DNA of 64,000 nt from Thiodiazotropha sp050305635 (GTDB lineage: Bacteria; Pseudomonadota; Gammaproteobacteria; Chromatiales; Chromatiaceae). This document shows positions 36,685 through 44,782 of the stretch, piece by piece. Below the pieces are notes generated by a model. It saw nothing but the letters and a program-made list of their open reading frames with translations. It had not been told where the DNA came from and made no database searches. The translations under genes and the position numbers were made by a program. Position 1 is the first letter of the stretch. Each line of letters opens with the position of its first letter. Where the stretch lies: the NCBI GenBank assembly GCA_050305635.1, contig JBNLFS010000079.1, forward strand, positions 62,001 through 126,000, read 5' to 3'.

Positions 36685-37090
36685 CGTGACCTCTGATCTT
36701 CGATTGCTGGTCAGGTTAATCCGCTATTTGTACCACGAAAATTGCAACCGAAACCTCTTTTCGCCCGGCTTCTTGGCTGATTTTCCACGTATGAAAACGG
36801 AAACGCCCCGGTCAGCAAGTCTGTCATACGCCGCACCTATCATTGCCGTGACGTCATGTACGGGATGTTTTGGTGCTTCGAAAGGCTTCGACACACGCCT
36901 TGCGGAACCCTTGTAAAATTTCAAAATGACCATACATTTCGTTGACTTAGGTCAGTTCACATGGACCCATGAACCACTAACCTTTGACTGACCCTGTTTC
37001 CATGGGCCATATGACACTCACCGTCACTGTAGCGGTCTCATCGATTGAGACGCTGTTGTTTATCCAAGTCAAATTTCGGAGGACTTCGCC
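36685..37090. other. 406-bp gap upstream of a membrane peptide gene
   Basis: The left part (36700-36935) is without a supported gene. The right part looks regulatory: the FNR-like palindrome at 36942-36955, TTGACT at 36983-36988, and the inverted repeat GTCTCA-TCGAT-TGAGAC at 37035-37051 all lie within 150 bp of the 26-residue ORF. Confidence 0.45.
36942..36955 (+). promoter_or_regulatory. FNR/Crp-family-like palindrome
   Basis: TTGACTTAGGTCAG approximates the TTGAC-N4-GTCAA form bound by FNR/DNR-type regulators, with one mismatch in the last base. It is centred about 142 bp before the start codon of the membrane peptide at 37091, so it would need a long leader. No regulator gene is in the window. 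Confidence 0.35.
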
Positions 37091-37171
37091 ATGTTAGGTA
37101 GTGACAAAGCAATCATGGGCGCGCTCGCCATCCTGATTCTGGGTATCGTGATCTCCGTAATGATCGGATGA
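37091..37171 (+). CDS. 26-residue single-span membrane peptide
   Basis: A short ORF: a polar start (MLGSDKAI) followed by one hydrophobic helix (GALAILILGIVISVMIG). GGAGG lies 8 bp before ATG 37091, the correct spacing for a strong ribosome binding site. A GC-rich hairpin (CAGGGCGGG/CCCGCCCTG, 37178-37200) begins 7 bp after the stop codon. These flanks argue for a genuine gene. It resembles the small accessory subunits of membrane complexes (CydX, KdpF type) only in size. It matches no family I know, and its upstream DNA carries regulatory-looking palindromes. Confidence 0.6.
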   Translation: MLGSDKAIMGALAILILGIVISVMIG

Positions 37172-37177
37172 TCCCGG

Positions 37178-37200
37178 CAGGGCGGGTAACCCCCGCCCTG
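37178..37200. terminator. GC-rich hairpin between the membrane peptide and hemerythrin genes
   Basis: CAGGGCGGG-TAACC-CCCGCCCTG is a perfect 9-bp stem between two convergent genes, about 20 bp from the hemerythrin stop codon. There is no pronounced T-run on either side. Confidence 0.55.
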
Positions 37201-37219
37201 GTTCCACGAGACGCTGCTT

Positions 37220-37660
37220 CTACCGCGACATCGCCTGGTTCAGAAACCCGGCGGTCACGGTATCCATTGTTTTCACATGGGCATTGAACCAGGGCAGCCA
37301 GGCTTCATAGAGAAAACGGGCCAGTGCCGCCACGTCCCGATCTTTCAACCATGTCTGCTCCAATTGACTCAATTGAATCAGTATCTGGTCATGCTCTCCC
37401 TTGTGTACCGGAAAGGGCGGGAAATTATGGTTCTTCATGAGGCGGTTTTCGCCTTCGAAGTGCTCCCGGGTATGGGTGATCCAGGCCGCAAGGCTTTGGC
37501 TGATCGCTGCCTCATCCACGTTGCCGTCCAATCCGGATCGCAGTAATGCTCCCAGTTCATTGACCAGAACGATCTCTTCCTGGTGCACGGAATTCATCAG
37601 TTCCAGCGCCACACGCGGCATATTGTCCGGATCCACCACCGGTAATTGATATTCGCTCAC
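37220..37660 (-). CDS. Bacteriohemerythrin
   Basis: A 146-residue diiron O2-binding protein. All seven expected ligands are present in order: H26 (HQEEI), H67 and E71 (HFEGE), H86 and H90 (HKGEH), H128 and D133 (HVKTMD). Single-domain hemerythrins store, carry or sense oxygen. The start is set at GTG 37660, because GGAG lies 6 bp upstream and the N-terminus then begins just before the first helix. The frame continues to 37798, but that stretch has no fold. The neighbouring membrane peptide is convergent. Confidence 0.92.
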   Translation of the reverse strand: MSEYQLPVVDPDNMPRVALELMNSVHQEEIVLVNELGALLRSGLDGNVDEAAISQSLAAWITHTREHFEGENRLMKNHNFPPFPVHKGEHDQILIQLSQLEQTWLKDRDVAALARFLYEAWLPWFNAHVKTMDTVTAGFLNQAMSR

Positions 37661-37849
37661 AGAATGCTCCACTGCCTTGCTCAGAATGGGCGGGCATCTT
37701 ACTGCATCACCCGCAAAGAACCATTGACAGTCATCAAGGGATTTCCCGCCCAAACCCACCAGGGGATACCGCTCCTTTCCATACCATCCGGGCAACACCG
37801 CAACGGAAGTGAATCTATGAACGGGTCATGATAGGGGGTTGCGGTTCCT

Positions 37850-38111
37850 TCAGAACAGTGCCCGGGTAACAATTTCCTGAAGGCTCAACTCGGCCTTGAG
37901 TCGGGTAAACAGCAGGTAGAGCCCCCCAAGTTTACGATGCAGAAACAACACATCGGCCGGTGAGCAACAGCTCGCTGGCGGAGGGTCGTTCGCCCCTCAA
38001 CAGTTGGCGGGTCCCCTGGCTGATCGCCCCCAAGGCCAAGCCACCGGCCAGTTGTCCGAGTTTGCCGAGACGGCTGATCCGGGAGCGGGGAATGGAACGA
38101 TCCGGTCTCAT
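37850..38111 (-). pseudogene. Remnant of an ABC1/UbiB (ADCK-type) kinase gene, middle lost
   Basis: From ATG 38111 the minus strand reads SIPRSRISRLGKLGQLAGG and then RQLLRGERPSASELLLTG, the N-terminal signature of ABC1-family atypical kinases. Just after residue 53 (about base 37953) the frame breaks. In another frame it continues as LFLHRKLGGLYLLFTRLKAE up to a stop at 37850, which is the C-terminal tail of the same family. The roughly 350-residue kinase core between them is missing. The join is out of frame, so no full product can form. This is recognition by eye, not an alignment. Confidence 0.75.
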
Positions 38112-38125
38112 TCGGTCACGATGCT

Positions 38126-38989
38126 CTAAGCTCGGCGCACCAGGTCTTCCAGAGCCATCTCCAGTTCCGGGAAGCGGAACTGGAAACCGGAATCCGGCAG
38201 GCGTTTAGAGACCACCCACTGACCGCTGATCATGACCCCCGCCGCTTCTCCAAACATCAGCTTCAGCATCGTGTAAGGAATCCGGAACAGGGCAGGACGA
38301 TGCAGGACCCGCCCCAGTAAGCGGCTGAAAATCCCGTTGGTCACCGGCTTAGGTGCGCAGAGATGAAACACACCGTCCAGTTGGGGCTCCTTGAGGGCGA
38401 ACAGATAGGCATCGACCAGGTCATCGATATGTATCCAGGAGAATGCCTGCTGACCATCACCGATCGGTCCGCCCAGACCCATGCGGAACGGGGTAAGCAG
38501 CTGTTTCAAAAGCCCCCCGTCCGGACCCAATACCAGCGCCAGACGAAAGATCAGGGTGCGCATACCCAGGGCCTCGGCTTCCCGGGCCGCCTGTTCCCAA
38601 TCTTTTGCGAGTCTGCCGAGAAAATCCTCCGCATTGGGAGGATCGTACTCGGTGTAGCGGCCCCGATCGTCATAGGCGCCGATTGCAGAGGTCGAGATGA
38701 AGGTTTTGGGTCGAATCTCCAGGGCTTCCATGGCCCGGACCAACAATCGGGTGGTTTCCACCCGGCTCGACACCATGGCCCGTTTGTACTGCTCCGTCCA
38801 GCGTCGGTTGACGGGCTCTCCCGCCAGATTGATCACGGCGTCGCAACCTTGCAGCTGGCGGGTCAGATGGGATACCGACTGATTGAAGTCGAAGCGGCTC
38901 AGGGCCACGACCTGATGGCCCTGACGCTTCAGCGCGATCGACAGATGACTGCCCACAAAACCACTGGCACCGGTCAAGGCGATTTTCAT
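38126..38989 (-). CDS. TIGR01777 family SDR-type epimerase
   Basis: A 287-residue Rossmann-fold protein of the extended SDR class. MKIALTGASGFVGSHLSIAL is the NAD(P)-binding motif (TGxxGxxG), and PKTFISTSAIGAYDDRGRYT carries the expected YxxxK region. VINLAGEPVNRRWTEQYK is a TIGR01777 hallmark. The family has unknown physiological substrates; E. coli YfcH is the best known member. GGAG is 6 bp upstream of the ATG. The ABC1 remnant directly follows it, so the pair may once have been an operon. Confidence 0.88.
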   Translation of the reverse strand: MKIALTGASGFVGSHLSIALKRQGHQVVALSRFDFNQSVSHLTRQLQGCDAVINLAGEPVNRRWTEQYKRAMVSSRVETTRLLVRAMEALEIRPKTFISTSAIGAYDDRGRYTEYDPPNAEDFLGRLAKDWEQAAREAEALGMRTLIFRLALVLGPDGGLLKQLLTPFRMGLGGPIGDGQQAFSWIHIDDLVDAYLFALKEPQLDGVFHLCAPKPVTNGIFSRLLGRVLHRPALFRIPYTMLKLMFGEAAGVMISGQWVVSKRLPDSGFQFRFPELEMALEDLVRRA

Positions 38990-39164
38990 GACCCTCTCCG
39001 TATCACGGATTATCAGATCTCTGGATCAACCGGCCCATTCCGGCTGCCATAGGCCAGGACGTAACTTCGAGGGCGACTGTACTCCACAAACGGAGCCACA
39101 AGCCCACAAATCTAAAGGTATATAAACAATGTATAGTACAGATTACCCAGGCAGCTGACCCACT

Positions 39165-40052
39165 TCAACACCCGATATCGGTTTCCGCATCAAATCCCGG
39201 GTTAATCGCCTCATACAGGGCCGAATAGTCATCCTCACCATAACCCGCTTCCTGGCCCTTGATCAGGACACTCAAGGTGGCATCGGCGACCTCCGCATTC
39301 ATCCCCGAGGATTCCGCCACCTGCTTGAACAGGCGCACATCCTTGATCAGGTGCTTGAGAGGGAAATTCGCCTTCGCGTAATCGTGCTCCTGGTATTTCT
39401 GCAGCTTCTTATCGAAGGTGGGTGCGTACAGCGCACTCTCCCGCAGCAGTTTCATGAACTGCTCCACTTCGACCCCTTCCGCCTTAACCAGACCCAGACT
39501 CTGGGAAAATCCCACCGTGAGCGCCGCAATCAACTGGTTCATGGCCAGTTTCATCGCCGCGGCCTGACCCACATTGCCCACCCGGTCAACCTCCTTACCC
39601 AAGCCGCGCAACAACAGCAGGCAATGGTGGTAGACGGACTCGGGTCCCGCGGCCATGACGATCAGTTCACCCGCCTGGGCTTCCGGGATGCTGCCCAGCA
39701 CGGGCGCCTCGAGATACTCGCCCCCCGCCGCCTGCACCCGCTGTGCGAGCGCCCGGCTCTCGTCCGGTGAGATGGTACCCATCTGTATCACCGTCTTGCC
39801 CTGCAGGCGGCCTTCCAGGACCGGGTTGAACAGCACCTCATCGATCGCCTCGGCATCACTCAAGGTGAGCAACAACAACTCATTGTCGTTCACCGCCTTG
39901 ATCAGGTCGGGCTCGGTGGGCACACCTTCGGTCCTGGCCTGCTCGAGTCGTGTCTCACCCCGATTCCAGGCGGTAACCTCGTGCCCCTTTTGCATCAGCC
40001 GGTGGGCGATCGGCAGACCCATCAGACCCAATCCCAGAATCGTAACTCGCAT
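39165..40052 (-). CDS. Beta-hydroxyacid dehydrogenase (3-hydroxyisobutyrate dehydrogenase type)
   Basis: A 295-residue NAD(P)-dependent dehydrogenase. GLGLMGLPIAHRLMQKGHEV is the dinucleotide site. The middle has VLGSIPEAQAGELIVMAAGP, the conserved GxxxxAxxGxL region, and KLAMNQLIAA carries the catalytic lysine (K168-N172 type). Substrates in this superfamily include 3-hydroxyisobutyrate, tartronate semialdehyde and glyoxylate; the sequence does not decide. GAGG lies 8 bp upstream. It follows hemE after 10 bp, probably on one transcript. Confidence 0.88.
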   Translation of the reverse strand: MRVTILGLGLMGLPIAHRLMQKGHEVTAWNRGETRLEQARTEGVPTEPDLIKAVNDNELLLLTLSDAEAIDEVLFNPVLEGRLQGKTVIQMGTISPDESRALAQRVQAAGGEYLEAPVLGSIPEAQAGELIVMAAGPESVYHHCLLLLRGLGKEVDRVGNVGQAAAMKLAMNQLIAALTVGFSQSLGLVKAEGVEVEQFMKLLRESALYAPTFDKKLQKYQEHDYAKANFPLKHLIKDVRLFKQVAESSGMNAEVADATLSVLIKGQEAGYGEDDYSALYEAINPGFDAETDIGC

Positions 40053-40062
40053 AGATTCGACC

Positions 40063-41133
40063 TCAAGCTGAAGCGTGATAGGGAAGACTCAATTCATGTA
40101 CGGCATCGACAAACACTCCGGCATGTTCCGGATCGATCTCCGGGTGGATGCCGTGACCCAGATTGAAAACATGCCCGCTGCCCTGTCCGAAACTGGCCAG
40201 AACCTGGGCCACCTCTTCGCGGATCCTTTGCGGGGAAGCGTACAGGGTACAGGGATCCAGATTGCCCTGTAAGGCGACCCGCTCACCCACCCGCCGCCGG
40301 GCGTCCGCCAGGTTCAGTGTCCAGTCGATTCCCAAGGCATCGCAGCCGGTATCGGCCATCTGCTCCAACCAAAGACTGCCTCCCTTGGTAAAAACAATAG
40401 TCGGAATCCGGCGTCCGTCCGACTCCTTCGTGAGACCCTGCAGGATCTGCTTCATGTAGTCGAGGGAGAACTGCTGATAGTGCTGCGGGGTCAGCACGCC
40501 GCCCCAGGTATCGAAGATCATTACCGCCTGGGCGCCCGCCTCGATCTGGGCATTGAGATAATCCGTCACCGCCGTGGCGACCTTGCTCAGCAGACGGTGC
40601 ATCAAGTCCGGACGATCGAACATCATGCCCTTCACCTTGGAGAAGTTTTTCGTCCCGCCCCCCTCCACCATGTAGGTGGCTAGGGTCCAGGGACTGCCAC
40701 TGAAACCGATCAGCGGGACCCGCCCGTCGAGCTCCCTGCGAATGGTGCTGACCGCATCCATGACATACCCCAAATCCTGGCGCATATCCGGCAGCCCCAG
40801 GGCATCCACGGCGGCCTCATCGCTGACCGGCCGTTCAAAGTGCGGCCCTTCGCCCTCGGCGAAATAGAGACCCAATCCCATGGCGTCGGGGACGGTGAGA
40901 ATATCCGAGAACAGGATGGCGGCGTCCAGGGGATATCGTTCCAGGGGTTGCAGCGTCACTTCACAGGCCAGTTCCGGATTGCGGCACAGGTCCATGAAAC
41001 TGCCCGCCTTGGTACGCGTCGCCCGGTACTCCGGCAGATAGCGTCCGGCCTGTCGCATCATCCACACCGGGGTCATATCGACGGGTTCGCGCATCAGAGC
41101 GCGTAAAAAGCGGTCATTTTTCAGTGGCGTCAC
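40063..41133 (-). CDS. hemE: Uroporphyrinogen decarboxylase
   Basis: Converts uroporphyrinogen III to coproporphyrinogen III in heme synthesis. The 356 residues include the family signature PVWMMRQAGRYLPEYRATR, the second motif LIGFSGSPWTLATYMVEG, and IFDTWGGVLTPQHYQQFSLD. The start is GTG 41133, with AAGGA 8 bp upstream. The 3-hydroxyisobutyrate-type dehydrogenase follows at once. Confidence 0.97.
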   Translation of the reverse strand: MTPLKNDRFLRALMREPVDMTPVWMMRQAGRYLPEYRATRTKAGSFMDLCRNPELACEVTLQPLERYPLDAAILFSDILTVPDAMGLGLYFAEGEGPHFERPVSDEAAVDALGLPDMRQDLGYVMDAVSTIRRELDGRVPLIGFSGSPWTLATYMVEGGGTKNFSKVKGMMFDRPDLMHRLLSKVATAVTDYLNAQIEAGAQAVMIFDTWGGVLTPQHYQQFSLDYMKQILQGLTKESDGRRIPTIVFTKGGSLWLEQMADTGCDALGIDWTLNLADARRRVGERVALQGNLDPCTLYASPQRIREEVAQVLASFGQGSGHVFNLGHGIHPEIDPEHAGVFVDAVHELSLPYHASA

Positions 41134-41359
41134 GGAAGAGATCCTTTAGCAGCATTTTTTGGTATAAAGAACCGCTGATTGTACACGCAAAAGCGACCCG
41201 CTTCTGTACACCCTGCGAACCACTGGCGGGGGATCCGCACGGGGCGCCTTTTGGAACCCCGGGGCACGGGAAAATCTCCGCAGACCCCGCAATGTTGGAT
41301 CATATGACCAAGCATCCGTTAATGAAGTTGAATCGTTCTTTCTATTCCGCGCGCCGACC

Positions 41360-42295
41360 ATGACTAAAATCAAGCAGATCATCCTCTCCAAAAAAGATGC
41401 CCTGGCCAGCGCCATCGGCGAGCCCCTGTCGAAGCTGGCCGGTCTGTGCGTGCCCGCATGGCACGACCCGGACGCTCTGGACGAGGTGCTGAAACAGCAC
41501 ATCGAGGAGATCACCCAGTGTGAGTTTCTCTACGCCTGGGATCTGCAAGGCCGGGAGATCTCCTCTTTGATCAGCCCCGAGTCCCGGGATTCCGATTGGC
41601 GGGGCAGAGATCTGTCGAACCGTCCCTATCTGAAGAATAATCTGCCCTTCAAGGGCATCATGCTGTCATCGGTCTATCACAGCCAGTTTTCCAACCGGGA
41701 GTGTGTCACGGCCCTGCAGGCGGTCCGGGATAACGACAAACTCATGGGATTCATCGCGGCGGACTTCTCCCTGGACAAACTCGCCGATAGCAACGATGGG
41801 GTCGAGCGTCTGCCGAAGTGGCAGCAATTCAAGGGGGACCCCGCGGTCAGGGGTCAACTGTTCATGCAGCAGAGGATTCAGAGCCGTCTCGACGAGCGCA
41901 TCGATTCGGTCAACAACACAGTCTACGACCTGCTCACCGAGCATGGGATTTTTCACTGCAAGATCCACTACTCCAGTGGACGCTGCTCGTTCTGGCAGAT
42001 GGAGGATCCCTATACCTATCACATCCATGGCGTCGAAGAGATCATCGATCCGGATATCGTACTGGCCTATCCACTGCATCCCTATCCGGACCGCGCCAAA
42101 ATCACCCGGGAGCAGTTGCGTCAGATCCTCGACCAGTTCAAGGCATTGCGCTTCGCCGACGAAACCATCTACCTGCGCAGTGCATCGATCAACATCATGA
42201 ACGGGATGCTGGGTTTGACCTTCTCCTGTGACGGTTCCCACTACATGCCGGTGGAGGAGTTTCTCGAAAAAAGCCTCAACTTCTGGTTCGGCTGA
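41360..42295 (+). CDS. Soluble PDC/Cache sensor domain protein
   Basis: A 311-residue protein with an N-terminal PDC/Cache-like sensor domain (about 15-155: ITQCEFLYAWDLQGREISSL, WRGRDLSNRPYLKNNLPFKG, then LMGFIAADFSLDKLA). A second, uncharacterised domain ends in FTFSCDGSHYMPVEEFLEKS-like sequence (LTFSCDGSHYMPVEEFLEKS). Cache domains are normally periplasmic and bind small ligands. Here no membrane segment or signal peptide is visible, so the sensor appears cytoplasmic, which is unusual. Function unknown. No clear ribosome binding site precedes ATG 41360. Confidence 0.65.
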   Translation: MTKIKQIILSKKDALASAIGEPLSKLAGLCVPAWHDPDALDEVLKQHIEEITQCEFLYAWDLQGREISSLISPESRDSDWRGRDLSNRPYLKNNLPFKGIMLSSVYHSQFSNRECVTALQAVRDNDKLMGFIAADFSLDKLADSNDGVERLPKWQQFKGDPAVRGQLFMQQRIQSRLDERIDSVNNTVYDLLTEHGIFHCKIHYSSGRCSFWQMEDPYTYHIHGVEEIIDPDIVLAYPLHPYPDRAKITREQLRQILDQFKALRFADETIYLRSASINIMNGMLGLTFSCDGSHYMPVEEFLEKSLNFWFG

Positions 42296-42410
42296 GACAC
42301 TCTGATAGACACCGACACACGGGCCGTACCTGAGTACGGCACCTTGTGTATGTCATGAAATGAGACTGAGTCGAGAATGCCGGAAGGGGTATCCGGCAGA
42401 GGAATCCGGT

Positions 42411-43169
42411 TCAGGGCACCCGGTAGTTGGCCTGGGTTACCAGGTCTACGCCACATTCCAGGTTTTCAATCCAGTCGATGAACTCCTTGACCGCTTTCTT
42501 GCCCACGAAGGCACGCCCATGCTGGGGCACGATCATATCGATATCGAGCTGCCGAACCATGTTGGCCCACAGACGGCAGACCTTGTTCGAATTCATATAA
42601 CGCCGATGGAAACCCTCCATATAGGGCATGATTTCCGACAGCTTGCGGATTGGAGCATTCAGATCGCCCGGAGGCAGATTGGCGCCCAGGTCACCTGAGA
42701 ACAGAATCCGACTGAGCGGATCGTAGAACTGGAAGTTGCCTTCGGCGTGCAGAAAGTGCGCCGGCAGGGCTTTCAGACGGATGTTGCCGAGCTGTAGGTT
42801 GGTCCCTTCGTCCGGAATCGGCACGACCCGGTCGACCAGCCGGCCCGGGCGGGTAAAGTGGGGAATGAAACGTTCCCACAAAGCCGGCACCACCACCTTG
42901 CAGTCGGTGCCCACCAGCCATTTGTTAACCGAAGCCACGATGTCGGGATCCTGATGGGACGCCACCACATAGTCCAGCTTCTTCACGTTCATGTAATCGC
43001 TGATTGCCATGAACAGACGGGAGTAGGTCAGTTCGCCACCCGGATCGATGAGGGCTGCGTGCTGGTGATCGTAGATAAGAAACTGATTGGCCTGCACTGC
43101 TTCGCCGGAAACCAGATCCCTGAATGCCACGCAAATGTGGCTACCGTTATTGAATAACTCAACTGACAT
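42411..43169 (-). CDS. Metallo-beta-lactamase-fold diiron protein (ODP type)
   Basis: A 252-residue protein resembling the beta-lactamase domain of flavodiiron proteins without the flavodoxin part. The metal-binding loop is ASHQDPDIVASV (H-x-D-x-D, where flavodiiron proteins have H-x-E-x-D). Other likely ligands are H in PAHFLHAEGNF, D in LFSGDLGANL, and H in IVPQHGRAF. Stand-alone forms (ODP) bind O2 at the diiron site and act as oxygen sensors in some chemotaxis systems. Here no chemotaxis gene is adjacent. No ribosome binding site is visible before ATG 43169. Confidence 0.8.
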   Translation of the reverse strand: MSVELFNNGSHICVAFRDLVSGEAVQANQFLIYDHQHAALIDPGGELTYSRLFMAISDYMNVKKLDYVVASHQDPDIVASVNKWLVGTDCKVVVPALWERFIPHFTRPGRLVDRVVPIPDEGTNLQLGNIRLKALPAHFLHAEGNFQFYDPLSRILFSGDLGANLPPGDLNAPIRKLSEIMPYMEGFHRRYMNSNKVCRLWANMVRQLDIDMIVPQHGRAFVGKKAVKEFIDWIENLECGVDLVTQANYRVP

Positions 43170-43378
43170 AATGATACGACTCAGTAAGTGAAACTAGACT
43201 GGTAATGGTTGGATTCATCCTTGACTGTGGTTAACGGCTGTTAGCGACCTGAATCGCAATTTCTTTACCAAACCGCAGTATATTACAAATAACCCAGGCT
43301 GATTAACAGTTGCCATGACTTAAATTCCCCATCCGGAACCCACGTATCGCGCAGTAAACCTCACATTTTTACCCTGTC

Positions 43379-44095
43379 ATGCCAGAGACTCATCCTCAAG
43401 CACCCCATTTCACCCACGCCTGGGATCTCACACCCAGTGAAGCCCGCGCCCTGCAGGAACGCCTTAGAGACCAGGTTGTCCGGCGGGACACGTTGGGTGC
43501 ATTGCACACCGTGGCCGGGACGGATGTGGGATTCGACCAATCCGGGCGCATCACCCGGGCCGCGGTGGCGGTCCTCGACTACCCTGGGCTGAATCTCACG
43601 GAACAGACCATCGCACAGTGTCCCACCCGCTTTCCTTACATACCGGGGCTGCTCTCGTTTCGTGAAATTCCCGCACTGCTGGATGCCCTGGCGCAGTTGC
43701 ATCAACCTCCCGACCTGTTGCTCTGTGACGCTCAGGGGATTGCCCATCCGAGACGCTTCGGCCTGGCCTGTCATCTGGGCGTGCTCACCGGCATCGCCAC
43801 CATCGGTGTAGCCAAGTCACGACTGATCGGTCATCACCCACCGCTTGCGCAGGAAAAGGGTTGTTGGGTTCCCCTGTGGGATGGGGATGAACGGATTGGC
43901 GCGGTGGTGCGCACCCGCACCGGGGTGCAGCCACTCTATGTCTCCGTGGGACACCGGGTCAGTCTCGAGACCGCGGTGGAGATTGTGCTTGCCTGCACCG
44001 GCCGCTACCGCCTGCCTGAAACCACCCGTGCGGCGCACCGGCTTGCCTCGGTGGACAAGCAGGCGGTATCACGGATGATGGATGGATCCAACTGA
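43379..44095 (+). CDS. nfi: Deoxyinosine 3'-endonuclease (endonuclease V)
   Basis: Cuts DNA one base 3' to deaminated adenine (hypoxanthine). The 238-residue protein has the metal-site aspartate in TVAGTDVGFD, the PYIPGLLSFREIPALLDAL segment, and LLCDAQGIAHPRRFGLACHL, all diagnostic of Nfi. GVAKSRLIG follows as in E. coli. No strong ribosome binding site is seen. It is divergent from the MBL gene and converges on the 131-residue hypothetical. Confidence 0.95.
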   Translation: MPETHPQAPHFTHAWDLTPSEARALQERLRDQVVRRDTLGALHTVAGTDVGFDQSGRITRAAVAVLDYPGLNLTEQTIAQCPTRFPYIPGLLSFREIPALLDALAQLHQPPDLLLCDAQGIAHPRRFGLACHLGVLTGIATIGVAKSRLIGHHPPLAQEKGCWVPLWDGDERIGAVVRTRTGVQPLYVSVGHRVSLETAVEIVLACTGRYRLPETTRAAHRLASVDKQAVSRMMDGSN

Positions 44096-44169
44096 CATTC
44101 CCCGGTCGTGCTCGCCCGGCGAAAGCGGGAGAATCATCGCAGCCAACGGCCGCGAAAAACCTGCTTGAG

Positions 44170-44565
44170 TTAAGCGTTACGGATATGCTCGATGTAGCGT
44201 GGCCGGTCTTCCATGTCCAGCCGGACACCTTCCGCCCAGGCCTTGAGGGGTTGCTGATCCTGGATCTTCAGATCGCAACGGGCACGCCCATGACTGTCCA
44301 GGGGGATGGGAATCATGTCACGGTAGGTGTAGACGTTCTCACCCACGTCACCCCCTTCGCAGATGCAGGGACAACGGGGTAATTCACCTTCCGGTTCCGC
44401 ATTTTCGAAAATCAATGCTCCGGCCTGCCACCAGCGGGTGCGCTCTTCCGAGCCGCTCATGGTCTTGATGATGATGACCCGGGAAAAACGGATCGTGAGC
44501 GTACCGCCTTCGAATACAACCGCTTCGATTTCACTGCCGGGCAGATCGATAGTGCTGGAGTCCAT
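44170..44565 (-). CDS. Hypothetical 131-residue protein
   Basis: A small soluble protein with no family I recognise. It begins with a beta-rich segment (SEIEAVVFEGGTLTIRFSRV), includes RCPCICEGGD with two closely spaced cysteines that could bind a metal, and ends in helical sequence. A weak AGG site lies upstream of ATG 44565. The codon pattern and length make a real gene likely. It lies between endonuclease V and ntrC. The 217 bp to ntrC carry no feature I can identify. Confidence 0.65.
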   Translation of the reverse strand: MDSSTIDLPGSEIEAVVFEGGTLTIRFSRVIIIKTMSGSEERTRWWQAGALIFENAEPEGELPRCPCICEGGDVGENVYTYRDMIPIPLDSHGRARCDLKIQDQQPLKAWAEGVRLDMEDRPRYIEHIRNA

Positions 44566-44782
44566 AATGCTTACCTACAACTTCAATGCCTGATGAGTCG
44601 GCAGACTGATATTGGCTTGAACCTCTCGGTATCGATGATACATGCCCGTGAATCAGTCACCGGTTCCGACCCCGCATCTTACCCTCATGAAGCGAACCGG
44701 CAAAAGCGCAGAATCCACACAGTTCATGCCGCTATCGATATCGCACGTCGCTCAGCGGAATCGGGCAAGGCAGCGCCGTGGT

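Noticed and set aside
36724..36933. Short minus-strand frame (69 codons) upstream of the membrane peptide
   Set aside because: No ribosome binding site, no family resemblance and poor codon fit; more likely intergenic.
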